Part shown: positions 1-9,120 of the stretch, piece by piece | Position numbering within the stretch: position 1 is the first letter of the stretch | How the letters are laid out: each line of letters opens with the position of its first letter | DNA from: CAWFFV01 sp963814985 | GTDB taxonomy: Bacteria; Chloroflexota; Ktedonobacteria; Ktedonobacterales; Ktedonobacteraceae | DNA: 64,000 nucleotides | Direction of reading: 5' to 3' | NCBI GenBank assembly: GCA_963814985.1 | Contig: CAWFFV010000001.1 | Location: 62,001 to 126,000, forward strand | Notes under the pieces: model-generated | The model's input: the letters and a program-made list of their open reading frames with translations, nothing else | Database searches by the model: none | Told to the model about the DNA's origin: nothing | Translations under genes and position numbers: made by a program

Positions 1-998
1 CGGAAGTTCTCTTCGATGAGCGCGGCTTCATTACGGCGCTGCGGACCAAGGGCGGTCGTGTCTTGAACGGAGATTTCTTTGTGGACTGCTCCGGCTTTCG
101 TGGCCTCCTGATCAATCAGGCGATGCGGGAACCATTCCTGGACATGAGCGATTATCTCCTCTGCGACCGGGCTGTAGCCACATCCGTACCTCATGATGAT
201 GCAGGCAACGGGGTTGAACCCTACACCTCCGCCATCGCGATGAAGTCGGGCTGGACATGGAAAATCCCAATGCTTACGCGCTTTGGCACAGGCTATGTTT
301 ACTCTAGCAAATTCGCCAGTCAGGATGAGGCCACGAAGGACTTCTGCCAGCTCTGGAAACTTGACGAGGCCTCAACACCGCTAAATCACGTCAGGTTCCG
401 CGTTGGTCGTAACCGGCGCACGTGGGTGAAGAACTGCGTGAGCATTGGCCTTTCCTCGTGTTTCCTGGAGCCACTGGAGTCAACCGGCATTTACTTCATC
501 ACTGCTGCTCTCTACCAACTTGCCAAGCATTTCCCTGATAAACATTTCGATCCAATCCTCAGAGATCAGTTCAACCGGGAGATCGAAGTGATGTTTGACG
601 ACTCGCGCGACTTCATCCAGGCACATTTTTATTTCTCACCGCGTGTAGACACATCATTTTGGAAGGCAAACAAAGATCTCGATCTGGCAAACAATATCCG
701 CGAGAAGATCGCTATGTATCGGGCGGGGATGCCCGTCAACCTGCCAACTACCAACGAAAGCACCTACTACGGAAACTTCGAGGCTGAGTTCCGAAATTTC
801 TGGAACAATAGCAACTACTACTGTATCTTCGCTGGTCTGGGGTTCCTGCCAGATCATCCACTGCCAGGATTGACCTATCAGAAAGAATCGATAGCAAGTG
901 CCGAGCCACTCTTCGAGAACATCAAGCAGCAGCAGACGCAATTGCTCAGGACACTCCCAACCAACTACGAATATCTCTGCCAACTCCACGGCAAATGA
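1..998 (+). CDS. Flavin-dependent tryptophan halogenase, 5' end cut off by the window
   Basis: The reading frame is open from the first bases of the window, so the start and the N-terminal FAD-binding GxGxxG region are missing; about 331 residues remain, ending at TGA 996-998. The signature WxWxIP of flavin-dependent halogenases is visible as WTWKIP near base 250, and the downstream GLSSCFLEPLESTGIYF stretch is typical of the PrnA/RebH family. These enzymes use FADH2, oxygen and halide to chlorinate or brominate tryptophan or a bound natural-product substrate. The substrate cannot be judged from this fragment. A TTG at 63 is only an internal codon. A repeat element follows directly downstream. 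Function by family is fairly sure; specificity is unknown. Confidence 0.85.
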   Translation, partial: EVLFDERGFITALRTKGGRVLNGDFFVDCSGFRGLLINQAMREPFLDMSDYLLCDRAVATSVPHDDAGNGVEPYTSAIAMKSGWTWKIPMLTRFGTGYVYSSKFASQDEATKDFCQLWKLDEASTPLNHVRFRVGRNRRTWVKNCVSIGLSSCFLEPLESTGIYFITAALYQLAKHFPDKHFDPILRDQFNREIEVMFDDSRDFIQAHFYFSPRVDTSFWKANKDLDLANNIREKIAMYRAGMPVNLPTTNESTYYGNFEAEFRNFWNNSNYYCIFAGLGFLPDHPLPGLTYQKESIASAEPLFENIKQQQTQLLRTLPTNYEYLCQLHGK

Positions 999-1006
999 GT
1001 TCCCAG

Positions 1007-1182
1007 GCCCTAACAGTGGTGAGTGCAAAACAGTCGTATTAGAGAACATTGTGGGTTTTGTCGCCCATGACTGAGGTTGCGTCGCAACCTCAGTCATGGG
1101 CGACAAAACCCACAATGTTCTCTAATACGACCTGCGAAGCGCTGTAAGCGCTGAGGAGTCAGGAAAAAGGCTGAGTAGTTAC
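1007..1182. repeat. Cloverleaf palindromic element, copy a
   Basis: The core is a perfect palindrome with two 49-base arms (1033-1081 and 1083-1131) around a single T; the tip reads GGTTGCG-T-CGCAACC. To the right lie the side hairpin AGCGCT-GTA-AGCGCT and the family terminus CTGAGTAGTTAC (1171-1182). The left terminus is degenerate. It sits between the converging ends of the halogenase and mutS2. Confidence 0.85.
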
Positions 1183-1210
1183 AAAGCATTCAAGGTTATA
1201 CAGTCAACAT

Positions 1211-3655
1211 TTATGCACTTAATTTGACAATGGTCACACCATCACCACCTTCTTGAGGCGGTGCAGATACATACGATTTTACTAAGGGATGGTGTGCAAG
1301 TTGCTCACGAACAGCGGCTCGTAGTGCTCCTGTTCCTTTGCCATGAACGATGCGTACAGAGGACATGCCTGACATAGCGGCATCATTCAGGTAGGTTTCC
1401 AGTTCCTCTAGCGCCTGCTCGACGCGCCAGCCACGCATGTCAAGTTGTACGGCAACAACGGGACGATCCTCGTAACGCGGCACAACAACATCAGGGATTC
1501 GCTCCTCAGTAGCCGCCTTACGCTTGCTTAAACGCTCAATGTTATCCACACTGACACGGAAGCGTAAGGCTCCCATCTGCACCTCGGCTTCGCTATGATT
1601 TGCTGAGAGTCCCAGCAACTCGGCATTCTGACCAAAGCTGATCACGCGTACCGTATCGCCAATCTGTAATGGCCCGTCCAGCCGCTCCTGCTCAGGCGTT
1701 GCTCTTTTCACTGGTCGCTGCGGTTCAGGAATGGAAGAAACCTTCTCTTCAAGACGGCGCGTCACCTGACGATTCTCATTCAAGCGCTCACGGGTTATAT
1801 TCACACGATTAACATTCACCTTGACCTTTGCCAGTGTGGCCTGTACCTCCTCTAGCTCACGACGGGCCCGCGCTCGCGCCTCATTGAGGATCTTCACCCG
1901 CTGCTCCTCCAGTTGATGGCGTTCTGCCTCCAGTTGCTTGCGCTGATATTCAGCTTCGGTACGCTCCATGCTCAGATGGAAACGCTCATCCTCTGCGGCT
2001 TTCCGTTCGGATTGCAACCCTTCCAGCAAGTTCTCCATGTGCACACCAGCACTCCCCAGGAACTCGCGAGCACGCTCGATAATCCGTTCATCCAGTCCAA
2101 GGCGGTTGGCAATTGCCAGCGCATTACTACGTCCAGGCAGACCAATGCTCAATTTGTAAGTAGGTGAAAGTGTCTCAATGTCAAACTCGACAGAGGCATT
2201 GACCACACCTGATTGCTCATGAGCAAATGCTTTGAGTTCAGAGTAGTGTGTTGTGGCAACAGTCGTCACATAACGTTCGAGCAGAAAGGTCAGAATAGCT
2301 CGTGCCAGGGCCGAACCTTCAGTGGGATCAGTACCCGCACCCAGTTCATCAAAGAGTACCATTACACACGATTGCGGCTTCTCCTGCTTCTTGATCAGAG
2401 TTTCTGACATCTTACCACGAATATTGGGCACTCCATGCTGCTGTTCCTCATCAACACGCCGCAAAATTTCAATAATACGGCTCAGATGGGACGAAAAGGT
2501 ACTTAAACTTTGCTCAATACTCTGCTCATCACCGATATCGGCAAAGATATCCTCAAAGATGGCAACTTCCGAATCTTCATCAGCAGGGATATGGAAACCA
2601 GCCTGAGCCATCAGAGTCAACAACCCCACCGTTTTTAGTGCGACGGTCTTCCCACCCGTGTTAGGGCCGGTGATGACAACCATAAAGAAGTCCTGTCCCA
2701 GATGGAAGTTCGTCGGCACTACTCTGCCTGTTAGCAAGGGGTGACGGGCATGACGCAAATTGATACGTCCCTGATCGTTGAGGCGTGGCTCACTCGAACG
2801 CGTCAGCCTTGCATAGCGGGCTTTTGCCAGGTGCATATCAAACTCTGCAAGCAGTTCGACGGCAACTTTGAGTGCTTCCGCCTCATGCCCTATTTCGGAG
2901 GAGAGCACGCGCAGAATGCGCTCAATCTCCTGGCGCTCCTCAATCTGGAGTTGGCGTACCTTATTGTTGAGTTCAACAACAACCATAGGCTCAACGAAGA
3001 CAGTAGCTCCACTAGAAGATTGGTCATGTACAATCCCACGTACATGTCCACGGCTATCAGCTTTGACGGGAACGACATAGCGATCATTACGAATAGTAAT
3101 GATCGGTTCTTGCAACGCATTGCCAAACTCGTTGACCAGCGTTCGCAGACGCTCCTGCAAACGCTGGCTGGCTCCGCGAATATCGAAGCGCAATTTTCGT
3201 AGTGTAGCACTCGCAGTATCCAACACTTCCCCTTCTTCGCTTACGGTTTCCTCGATGCGTCGAACAATCTGTGGACGCACAGGGATATCCGCACCTAACG
3301 TCGTCAGCAAGGGAAAGCTCTCTCGATCGAGTTTTTCTAGCAAACGTGCTACATAGATGATGCTTCGTGTTGTCTCCAGCACTTCTACCAGGTCAGAAGG
3401 ACTCAGGACCCCATCGCGTGCAGCACGAGCCAACAATGGACGAATATCATGAGCACCACGTACACCTGCATCGGCATGCAAATCGATTAAGCGGGAAGCT
3501 TCGGTGGTAAAAGCAAGACGGTGCCGTGCCACCTCCAGATTAGGAGTAGGCTCCAGTGCCATCACTAATGCTTTGCTGGCAGAGAAGGCTGCCTCTTTTG
3601 CAACCTTCGCTTGAATTTTGGGATACTCTAATGTGATGAGACTTTTCTCGTGCAT
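1211..3655 (-). CDS. mutS2: Endonuclease MutS2 (MutS-family ATPase with Smr domain)
   Basis: A full-length 814-residue MutS2. The core and clamp region is followed by the ABC-type ATPase with Walker A GPNTGGKT (about residues 328-335) and Walker B VLFDELGAGTDP, then TTHYSELK. A long charged coiled coil (about 550-650) leads to the C-terminal Smr nuclease domain with LDMRG (about 741) and HGKGTGALR (about 771). MutS2 lacks the mismatch-recognition domain of MutS. In other bacteria it suppresses recombination or rescues collided ribosomes (RqcU), and both roles depend on the Smr domain. Transcribed away from the gene at 3879. Both ATPase and Smr motifs look intact. Confidence 0.97.
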   Translation of the reverse strand: MHEKSLITLEYPKIQAKVAKEAAFSASKALVMALEPTPNLEVARHRLAFTTEASRLIDLHADAGVRGAHDIRPLLARAARDGVLSPSDLVEVLETTRSIIYVARLLEKLDRESFPLLTTLGADIPVRPQIVRRIEETVSEEGEVLDTASATLRKLRFDIRGASQRLQERLRTLVNEFGNALQEPIITIRNDRYVVPVKADSRGHVRGIVHDQSSSGATVFVEPMVVVELNNKVRQLQIEERQEIERILRVLSSEIGHEAEALKVAVELLAEFDMHLAKARYARLTRSSEPRLNDQGRINLRHARHPLLTGRVVPTNFHLGQDFFMVVITGPNTGGKTVALKTVGLLTLMAQAGFHIPADEDSEVAIFEDIFADIGDEQSIEQSLSTFSSHLSRIIEILRRVDEEQQHGVPNIRGKMSETLIKKQEKPQSCVMVLFDELGAGTDPTEGSALARAILTFLLERYVTTVATTHYSELKAFAHEQSGVVNASVEFDIETLSPTYKLSIGLPGRSNALAIANRLGLDERIIERAREFLGSAGVHMENLLEGLQSERKAAEDERFHLSMERTEAEYQRKQLEAERHQLEEQRVKILNEARARARRELEEVQATLAKVKVNVNRVNITRERLNENRQVTRRLEEKVSSIPEPQRPVKRATPEQERLDGPLQIGDTVRVISFGQNAELLGLSANHSEAEVQMGALRFRVSVDNIERLSKRKAATEERIPDVVVPRYEDRPVVAVQLDMRGWRVEQALEELETYLNDAAMSGMSSVRIVHGKGTGALRAAVREQLAHHPLVKSYVSAPPQEGGDGVTIVKLSA

Positions 3656-3671
3656 AGTCGTATTAATGAGT

Positions 3672-3751
3672 CCTCTATAGATTTCTGGAAAGCTCTACCC
3701 TAGCGTGCGAATATATGGACGTCCATACAGAATCCGCATATACTATAGAGG
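3672..3751. promoter_or_regulatory. Symmetric intergenic sequence between mutS2 and the 3879 gene (possible operator)
   Basis: The 222-base divergent intergenic region holds a perfect 14-base palindrome TATGGACGTCCATA (3714-3727). It is flanked by the inverted pair CCTCTATAG (3672-3680) and CTATAGAGG (3743-3751). A TATACT -10-like hexamer overlaps the right arm. The symmetry suggests a binding site for a dimeric regulator, but no regulator gene is adjacent; this is inference. Confidence 0.35.
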
Positions 3752-3878
3752 TGGAGCATCATCTTAAACGTACTGGCAAGATTGGGAAGGTAACCAATAA
3801 ACTGTAGACAGTATAATATGTTCTCTACCTTCTCCGCTACATATTCTCAGTGAAAATTGAGCAAAGACAGGAGCAAAA

Positions 3879-4484
3879 ATGCCTCCAACCACCTTTAACA
3901 CTCTATCAACCTCTCATCGTCCTACACGCCGTCGCAGTAGTCGCAACGGGTGTATCCTGGGAAGCCTTATCGTCCTTGTCCTCCTTCTTCTTTTTGCTGG
4001 AGCGGGATGGTCATTTGTTCTTCGTCCCTATTTGCATAATATCGCCCAAACACAGATCGATCAGGCAATGGCAGATGCAATCCAGCAAATTCCCCCACAG
4101 GCAGTCGCACTTCCTCCTGGTACATTGCCAGTACAAGAAAGCACGTTCAATAATCTGGTTGTACTCAATATTCCACCATCTAGCCCTATAACCAATATAG
4201 CGACCAGCATTACCCCTGATGGCATTCGTTTAGGCTTCCAGCTCTATGGATACTCCTGCGCCATTGCGGCCAGACCGACTATATCGAAGGGTCAGCTCGT
4301 TGCCAGCAATGTGACAGTTGAGGGTATCATTTCCCTTATTCTGTCACCAGATGAGGTCACAGTTCTGTTAAACAACCGTCTGGCGGAGGCACAGGGCCGT
4401 CTCAAGCACAATATATCCAGTGTGATCCTCAAAGAAAAGGAAATGGACCTTACCTTAGGTCCGCCAACAGTCATACTTCCTTAA
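3879..4484 (+). CDS. Membrane-anchored extracytoplasmic protein, unknown function
   Basis: A 201-residue protein starting at ATG 3879 behind an AGGAGC ribosome site. A basic N-terminus (RPTRRRSSRNG) is followed by one hydrophobic segment (about residues 25-48) and a roughly 150-residue domain predicted to lie outside the membrane. The arrangement resembles small lipid-binding or LmeA/DUF2993-type proteins, but I see no motif that proves it. Its 3' end overlaps the end of lepB on the other strand by 14 bases. Function not recognised. Confidence 0.7.
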   Translation: MPPTTFNTLSTSHRPTRRRSSRNGCILGSLIVLVLLLLFAGAGWSFVLRPYLHNIAQTQIDQAMADAIQQIPPQAVALPPGTLPVQESTFNNLVVLNIPPSSPITNIATSITPDGIRLGFQLYGYSCAIAARPTISKGQLVASNVTVEGIISLILSPDEVTVLLNNRLAEAQGRLKHNISSVILKEKEMDLTLGPPTVILP

Positions 4485-5217
4485 CGTTTTTACTAACACG
4501 ACGCCGTCGCGTACACACCACAAACGTTCCGGGCATCATAAGAAGCAGAAACATAGTGGTGTTATCCGGTCCTGTATTTTCAGCATGCAGCGGCGGCTGA
4601 TTGGCAATAGGACAATTATTTGTACCGTTACCTGGTGATTGTGGTATCTCATTGTAGGCTGTGGTCACATTGGGCAGTAAACCACTATTATCCTGTCCGA
4701 GCGGCCAGTAGACGAGTGCAGCACGTCCAATGAGGTTTTGGCGCGGAACACAGCCCCAATCGCGTGAGTCGGAACTACCAGCACGGTTATCACCCAGTAC
4801 AAAATAACTATTCGGCGGAACAATACGATTCGAAAACGAGGGATAGACGTTTCCTTGACGATTTGGGTCAACATAAAACTCTTTCAGAATTTTACCATTC
4901 ACTATCACAGTGGTACCCTGGATGGTAACAATATCGCCAGGTAAACCAACAATACGCTTCACATAATCCAGTGCGGGATGGGGAGGAGCCACAAACACGA
5001 TCACATCCCCCCGAGTTGGCGGATGAAAAAGATAGGACCACTTATCTACCAGGATAAGCTCTTGATTGTGTAAGTTTGGCTCCATACTCATACCGTCAAC
5101 GTTGAAGTTCTGTACGGCCAGTCGGATGACCAGGAACATGAGGACTGTCAGCACGACAGTTTCGATAACCTCTCTCACCAAACGGTAGCGCTTCTCAAAA
5201 TCAAGTTCTGAATCCAC
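4471..5217 (-). CDS. lepB: Signal peptidase I with an extra C-terminal membrane segment
   Basis: Type I signal peptidase, which removes signal peptides from exported proteins at the outer face of the membrane. One N-terminal membrane segment is followed by the catalytic serine motif GMSMEP, the catalytic lysine in YVKRIVGLPGD and the late box VLGDNRAGSSDSRDWG. The frame is open up to 5307, but I chose GTG 5217 because AGGGGA lies eight bases before it and the protein then begins just before the expected membrane anchor (248 residues). Unusually, a low-complexity stretch and a second hydrophobic segment with a CTRRRR tail follow the catalytic domain. That gives a C-terminal anchor, as in some Gram-positive signal peptidases. 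Confidence 0.93.
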   Translation of the reverse strand: MDSELDFEKRYRLVREVIETVVLTVLMFLVIRLAVQNFNVDGMSMEPNLHNQELILVDKWSYLFHPPTRGDVIVFVAPPHPALDYVKRIVGLPGDIVTIQGTTVIVNGKILKEFYVDPNRQGNVYPSFSNRIVPPNSYFVLGDNRAGSSDSRDWGCVPRQNLIGRAALVYWPLGQDNSGLLPNVTTAYNEIPQSPGNGTNNCPIANQPPLHAENTGPDNTTMFLLLMMPGTFVVCTRRRRVSKNVKEV

Positions 5218-5560
5218 TGATTTTCCCCTACATGCTTGCTTAGTTTGGACGATTGTGATACAAGCCGAATTTATGACTGCTAGACGAATCGCAAGACTCT
5301 CTAACATCCATCCAATCTGCTCTATTGTAGTCTATCCTGACAAATGCTGAAACGTCTATGCACGTATACCAGCCAGGAAGTCCCTTCATCTGGGAAAGAT
5401 TGGTTAGTCTTCTACTATTTTATACGACGCAAAATGTCTGGCGTTGCGTATGCCGGAAAAAATCTCTGTTGCAAAAGCCTTAGTCCTATTACCACTTGAC
5501 GTAAGGATGATAAGTATAGTAGTGTTATATGGAACGTTTGTATCAAAAATTATCCTTTCA

Positions 5561-5687
5561 GTAACTATTCAGAAGGGGGTGCCGGGGGACGGCCGTCCCC
5601 CTGGCCGGAGCGCGAGGTGTCCTCGCAGATTCCCCCTTTTTTCAAGGGCCGCCGGAGGCGGCGCGAGAGGGATATCTGAATAGTTAC
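5561..5687. repeat. Second-type intergenic element with the same termini, copy b
   Basis: The ends GTAACTATTCAG (5561-5572) and CTGAATAGTTAC (5676-5687) are perfect inverted repeats and match the ends of the cloverleaf family. The interior is different and G+C rich, with the palindromes GGGGGACGGCCGTCCCCC and GCCGCCGGAGGCGGC. It lies between the divergent lepB and uvrA genes. Confidence 0.75.
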
Positions 5688-5727
5688 ATCTTTCTAGTAA
5701 TTTTCAGTAATGGATGGTTGAAAGACT

Positions 5728-8700
5728 ATGTCCCAAGATAAAATAGTGGTTCGTGGTGCTCGTGAGCACAACTTAAAAAATATTGATGTGACCATCCCTC
5801 GCGATAAGCTGGTGGTCATCACTGGCCTCTCCGGTTCAGGCAAGAGTAGTCTGGCCTTCGATACCATCTTTGCTGAAGGACAACGCCGTTATGTCGAGTC
5901 GCTGTCGGCATATGCCCGTCAGTTCCTGGATAAGATGGAAAAGCCCGACGTTGAACACATCGACGGACTCTCCCCTGCCATCTCTATTGATCAAAAAGGT
6001 ACCACACATAATCCTCGTTCAACGGTCGGCACCGTCACTGAAATTTACGACTATCTGCGCCTGCTCTACGCACGCATTGGTCATCCCCATTGCCCCAAAT
6101 GTGGTCGCAAAGTCAGCCAACAAACAATTCAGCAGATCGTTGATGCCGTCCTGAGCTTACCAGAAGGTTCTCGCATTCTTTTACTCGCTCCACTGATTCA
6201 AGGACGCAAGGGCGAGTATAAAAATATTTTTGAGGAGATGCGACGCTCAGGCTATGTTCGGGTCCGAGTCGATGGTACAATTCTCGACCTGGGAGATGAG
6301 ATCGAACTGGATAAACAGAAGAAACATACGATTGAAGTCGTTGTCGATCGTCTGGTTATCCGCAAGGGCAGGAAGAATCCTGATACTTCCTCCTCCAGTA
6401 TGATACAACAAATGAAGCAAGTAGCAGAACGACCCACCTTCTATGATGTGAATGCCACTAAAGAACAACAAGCTGACATTGTAGAACTTCCCCTCAATGA
6501 AGATGTTGATCCGGCCTTCCGCCAACGCCTGACGGACTCTTTGGAGACTACCCTCAAGTTGGGAAATAGTACCATCCTCGTTTCGATTATCGATGGGGAA
6601 GAGATCCTCTTCTCCGAAAAGGCGGCCTGTGTCTATTGTGGTATCAGCCTTCCAGAGATTGCTCCACGTACATTCAGCTTTAATAGTCCACATGGTGCCT
6701 GTCCCACCTGCACAGGTCTTGGCACACAGCAAGAGATTGATGCGGAATTGATCGTGACACATCCAGAGTTGAGTATACGCGATGGAGCGATCGCACCATG
6801 GAGTAAAGTCGTCAATGGAAGTCAATGGCATAGTACTATTCTGGACGAGCTGGTCAAACGCTATAATGCGAGCCTGGACACAGCCTGGCAAGATCTAAGC
6901 CAGGAATTGCAACAAAAAATCCTCTACGGTTCCGATGAGCAACTGACCTTTCGCTACACCCCCCAGCATGGTCATTCACGCAACTACACTATCAATTTTG
7001 AGGGTGTAATTTCCAGCCTGGATAAACGCTACAAGCAAACTGAGAGTGAGGGGATACGCGAGGAGATTGAGGGGTATATGTCAGCACGCATCTGTCCAGA
7101 TTGTCACGGTGCTCGCCTCAAGCCAGAAGCACTCGCCGTTACCGTTGGTGGACGTAACGCTGTACAAGTCACACGCCTCTCGATTATACAGGCACAACGC
7201 TTCTTTCAGGAGCTAGAATCCGATACTCTACAGATCAAGGAGATCTTACCTCCGACAAAGGTCAACGGACAAAGTAAGAAGAAGAGTGGTAAAACGATCA
7301 ATACAATGGTTTCACTGTTAGGTGATCCATTGGCAAAGATCGACCTCGATGGACCACTTGTACTGGGTACCTTGACGGAGCGTGAGCGTTTTATCGCTCG
7401 CCAAATTCTGAAAGAGATTCGTGCTCGCCTGCAATTCTTGATCGATGTCGGACTGGATTATTTGACATTAGACCGGGCAGCAGCCAGTCTTTCTGGCGGT
7501 GAAGCACAACGTATCCGCCTGGCAACACAGATCGGCTCAGGGCTGATGGGTGTGCTCTATATTCTCGACGAGCCAAGTATCGGGCTGCATCAACGTGATA
7601 ATGAACGTCTCATCAAAACACTTGTCCGCTTGCGCAACCTGGGCAATACATTGCTGGTGGTCGAGCACGATGAAGATACTATGCGTGCTGCCGACTACAT
7701 CATTGATATTGGTCCGGGAGCAGGCGAGCATGGTGGACGTGTCGTGGCAGAAGGTACCTATGAGGAGATCGTCGCCAATACCGACTCACTCACCGGCGAC
7801 TATCTCTCGCATCGGAAACGAATTGAAACACCCGGAGAACGGCGAGCAGGCAACGGTAGCTCGTTAGTGATTAAAGGTGCACGCGAAAATAACCTGAAAA
7901 ACATTACGGTAGAGATTCCCCTGGGAAAGTTTGTCGCCGTAACGGGTGTCTCTGGCTCTGGCAAAAGTACTCTGATCACCGATATTCTGTACCACAAGCT
8001 CTCTCACACCTTCTTCCGAGCGCATGAAAAGCCTGGTGCCCATGATGCGATTGAGGGAATGGAGCATCTGGATAAAGTGATTGATATCGACCAGTCACCA
8101 ATTGGTCGCACACCACGCTCTAATCCCGCAACCTATACCAATGCTTTCACAGGCATACGCGAACTCTTTGCCCAGGTGCCAGAGTCTCGCATTCGCGGCT
8201 ACTTGCCTGGACGCTTCTCCTTTAATGTCAAGGGAGGGCGCTGTGAAGCGTGTAAAGGCGAAGGGATCGTTAAGATAGAAATGAATTTCCTGCCAGATGT
8301 CTATGTGCCATGTGAAATCTGTGAAGGGAAGCGTTACAATCGTGAAGCCCTGGAGATTCAGTATAAAGGCAAAAATATTGCCGATGTGCTGAGTATGACG
8401 GTTGAGGAAGCTCTTGACTTCTTCACCAACGTTCCGTCAATCGCAAATAAAATGAAAACGTTGAACGATGTAGGTCTGGGCTATATGCGCCTGGGTCAGC
8501 CCGCTACAACACTTTCAGGTGGCGAGGCTCAGCGCGTCAAGCTAGCAACAGAGCTTTCACGTAGAGCGACGGGGCGCACCGTGTATATCCTGGATGAGCC
8601 AACAACAGGGCTACATTTTGCTGATGTGGATCGCTTGCTACAGGTACTTCAGCGCCTCGTCGACGCTGGCAACACAATAGTAGTGATCGAGCATAATCTG

Positions 8701-8910
8701 GATGTGATCAAGAGTGCCGACTGGATTATCGACCTGGGTCCCCAGGGCGGAGATGCGGGTGGATGCATCGTTGCCCTGGGAACCCCTGAAGATGTGGCAG
8801 AGAATGAAGCTTCCTATACAGGCTACTTCCTCAAACGTCTGTTTAGAGAGGAAACTGAGTATGAGAAGGAGCAATCGTCACGTCAGATGTTAACCCGGTC
8901 ACATTGTTGA
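5728..8910 (+). CDS. uvrA: UvrABC system protein A (excinuclease ATPase)
   Basis: UvrA finds helix-distorting DNA damage and loads UvrB in nucleotide excision repair. Two ABC ATPase halves are present: Walker A GLSGSGKSS near residue 31 and GVSGSGKST near 740; signature LSGGEAQRI and LSGGEAQRV; Walker B YILDEPSIGLH and YILDEPTTGLH. The first zinc module (CVYCG...CPTC, about 301-327) and the second (CEAC...CEIC, about 838-865) are intact. At 1060 residues it is about 100 longer than usual, through two hydrophilic inserts (about 215-255 and 505-530) and a short C-terminal extension. The gene stands alone and faces away from lepB. Confidence 0.98.
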   Translation: MSQDKIVVRGAREHNLKNIDVTIPRDKLVVITGLSGSGKSSLAFDTIFAEGQRRYVESLSAYARQFLDKMEKPDVEHIDGLSPAISIDQKGTTHNPRSTVGTVTEIYDYLRLLYARIGHPHCPKCGRKVSQQTIQQIVDAVLSLPEGSRILLLAPLIQGRKGEYKNIFEEMRRSGYVRVRVDGTILDLGDEIELDKQKKHTIEVVVDRLVIRKGRKNPDTSSSSMIQQMKQVAERPTFYDVNATKEQQADIVELPLNEDVDPAFRQRLTDSLETTLKLGNSTILVSIIDGEEILFSEKAACVYCGISLPEIAPRTFSFNSPHGACPTCTGLGTQQEIDAELIVTHPELSIRDGAIAPWSKVVNGSQWHSTILDELVKRYNASLDTAWQDLSQELQQKILYGSDEQLTFRYTPQHGHSRNYTINFEGVISSLDKRYKQTESEGIREEIEGYMSARICPDCHGARLKPEALAVTVGGRNAVQVTRLSIIQAQRFFQELESDTLQIKEILPPTKVNGQSKKKSGKTINTMVSLLGDPLAKIDLDGPLVLGTLTERERFIARQILKEIRARLQFLIDVGLDYLTLDRAAASLSGGEAQRIRLATQIGSGLMGVLYILDEPSIGLHQRDNERLIKTLVRLRNLGNTLLVVEHDEDTMRAADYIIDIGPGAGEHGGRVVAEGTYEEIVANTDSLTGDYLSHRKRIETPGERRAGNGSSLVIKGARENNLKNITVEIPLGKFVAVTGVSGSGKSTLITDILYHKLSHTFFRAHEKPGAHDAIEGMEHLDKVIDIDQSPIGRTPRSNPATYTNAFTGIRELFAQVPESRIRGYLPGRFSFNVKGGRCEACKGEGIVKIEMNFLPDVYVPCEICEGKRYNREALEIQYKGKNIADVLSMTVEEALDFFTNVPSIANKMKTLNDVGLGYMRLGQPATTLSGGEAQRVKLATELSRRATGRTVYILDEPTTGLHFADVDRLLQVLQRLVDAGNTIVVIEHNLDVIKSADWIIDLGPQGGDAGGCIVALGTPEDVAENEASYTGYFLKRLFREETEYEKEQSSRQMLTRSHC

Positions 8911-8916
8911 TCTCGT

Positions 8917-9120
8917 CTACCACTTCCAGTGCAGATTCGGAGGAAGCTTTCGATCCTTCTCCAGCAGAAGCTTCCTCCGAAGAATTCTGCGTCGCCGGTG
9001 TTTCCACTTCAGAGTCTCCAGTCCGATAGGTACCCCACGTTGACGCTGGCGATAATCAATCCACACGATCAGAGATGCCATGACCAGACCAACCAGAGCA
9101 ATACCTATCAGTTTGTACAC
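8917..9120 (-). CDS. Small basic single-pass membrane protein coupled to the WecA-like gene
   Basis: A 67-residue protein with one membrane segment (about residues 3-21) and a strongly basic cytoplasmic tail (KHRRRRILRRK). Its ATG overlaps the 3' end of the upstream glycosyltransferase gene by 13 bases, which suggests translational coupling and a joint role in cell-envelope glycan synthesis. The coding strand contains an inverted repeat (8936-8949 / 8968-8981) that could also act as a terminator near the end of uvrA. No family recognised. Confidence 0.55.
   Translation of the reverse strand: MYKLIGIALVGLVMASLIVWIDYRQRQRGVPIGLETLKWKHRRRRILRRKLLLEKDRKLPPNLHWKW

Noticed and set aside
8936..8981. 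Inverted repeat GGAGGAAGCTT as a further cloverleaf element
   Set aside because: It has 14-base arms with an 18-base loop, no family termini or side hairpins, and lies inside a coding frame; it is at most a terminator for uvrA.
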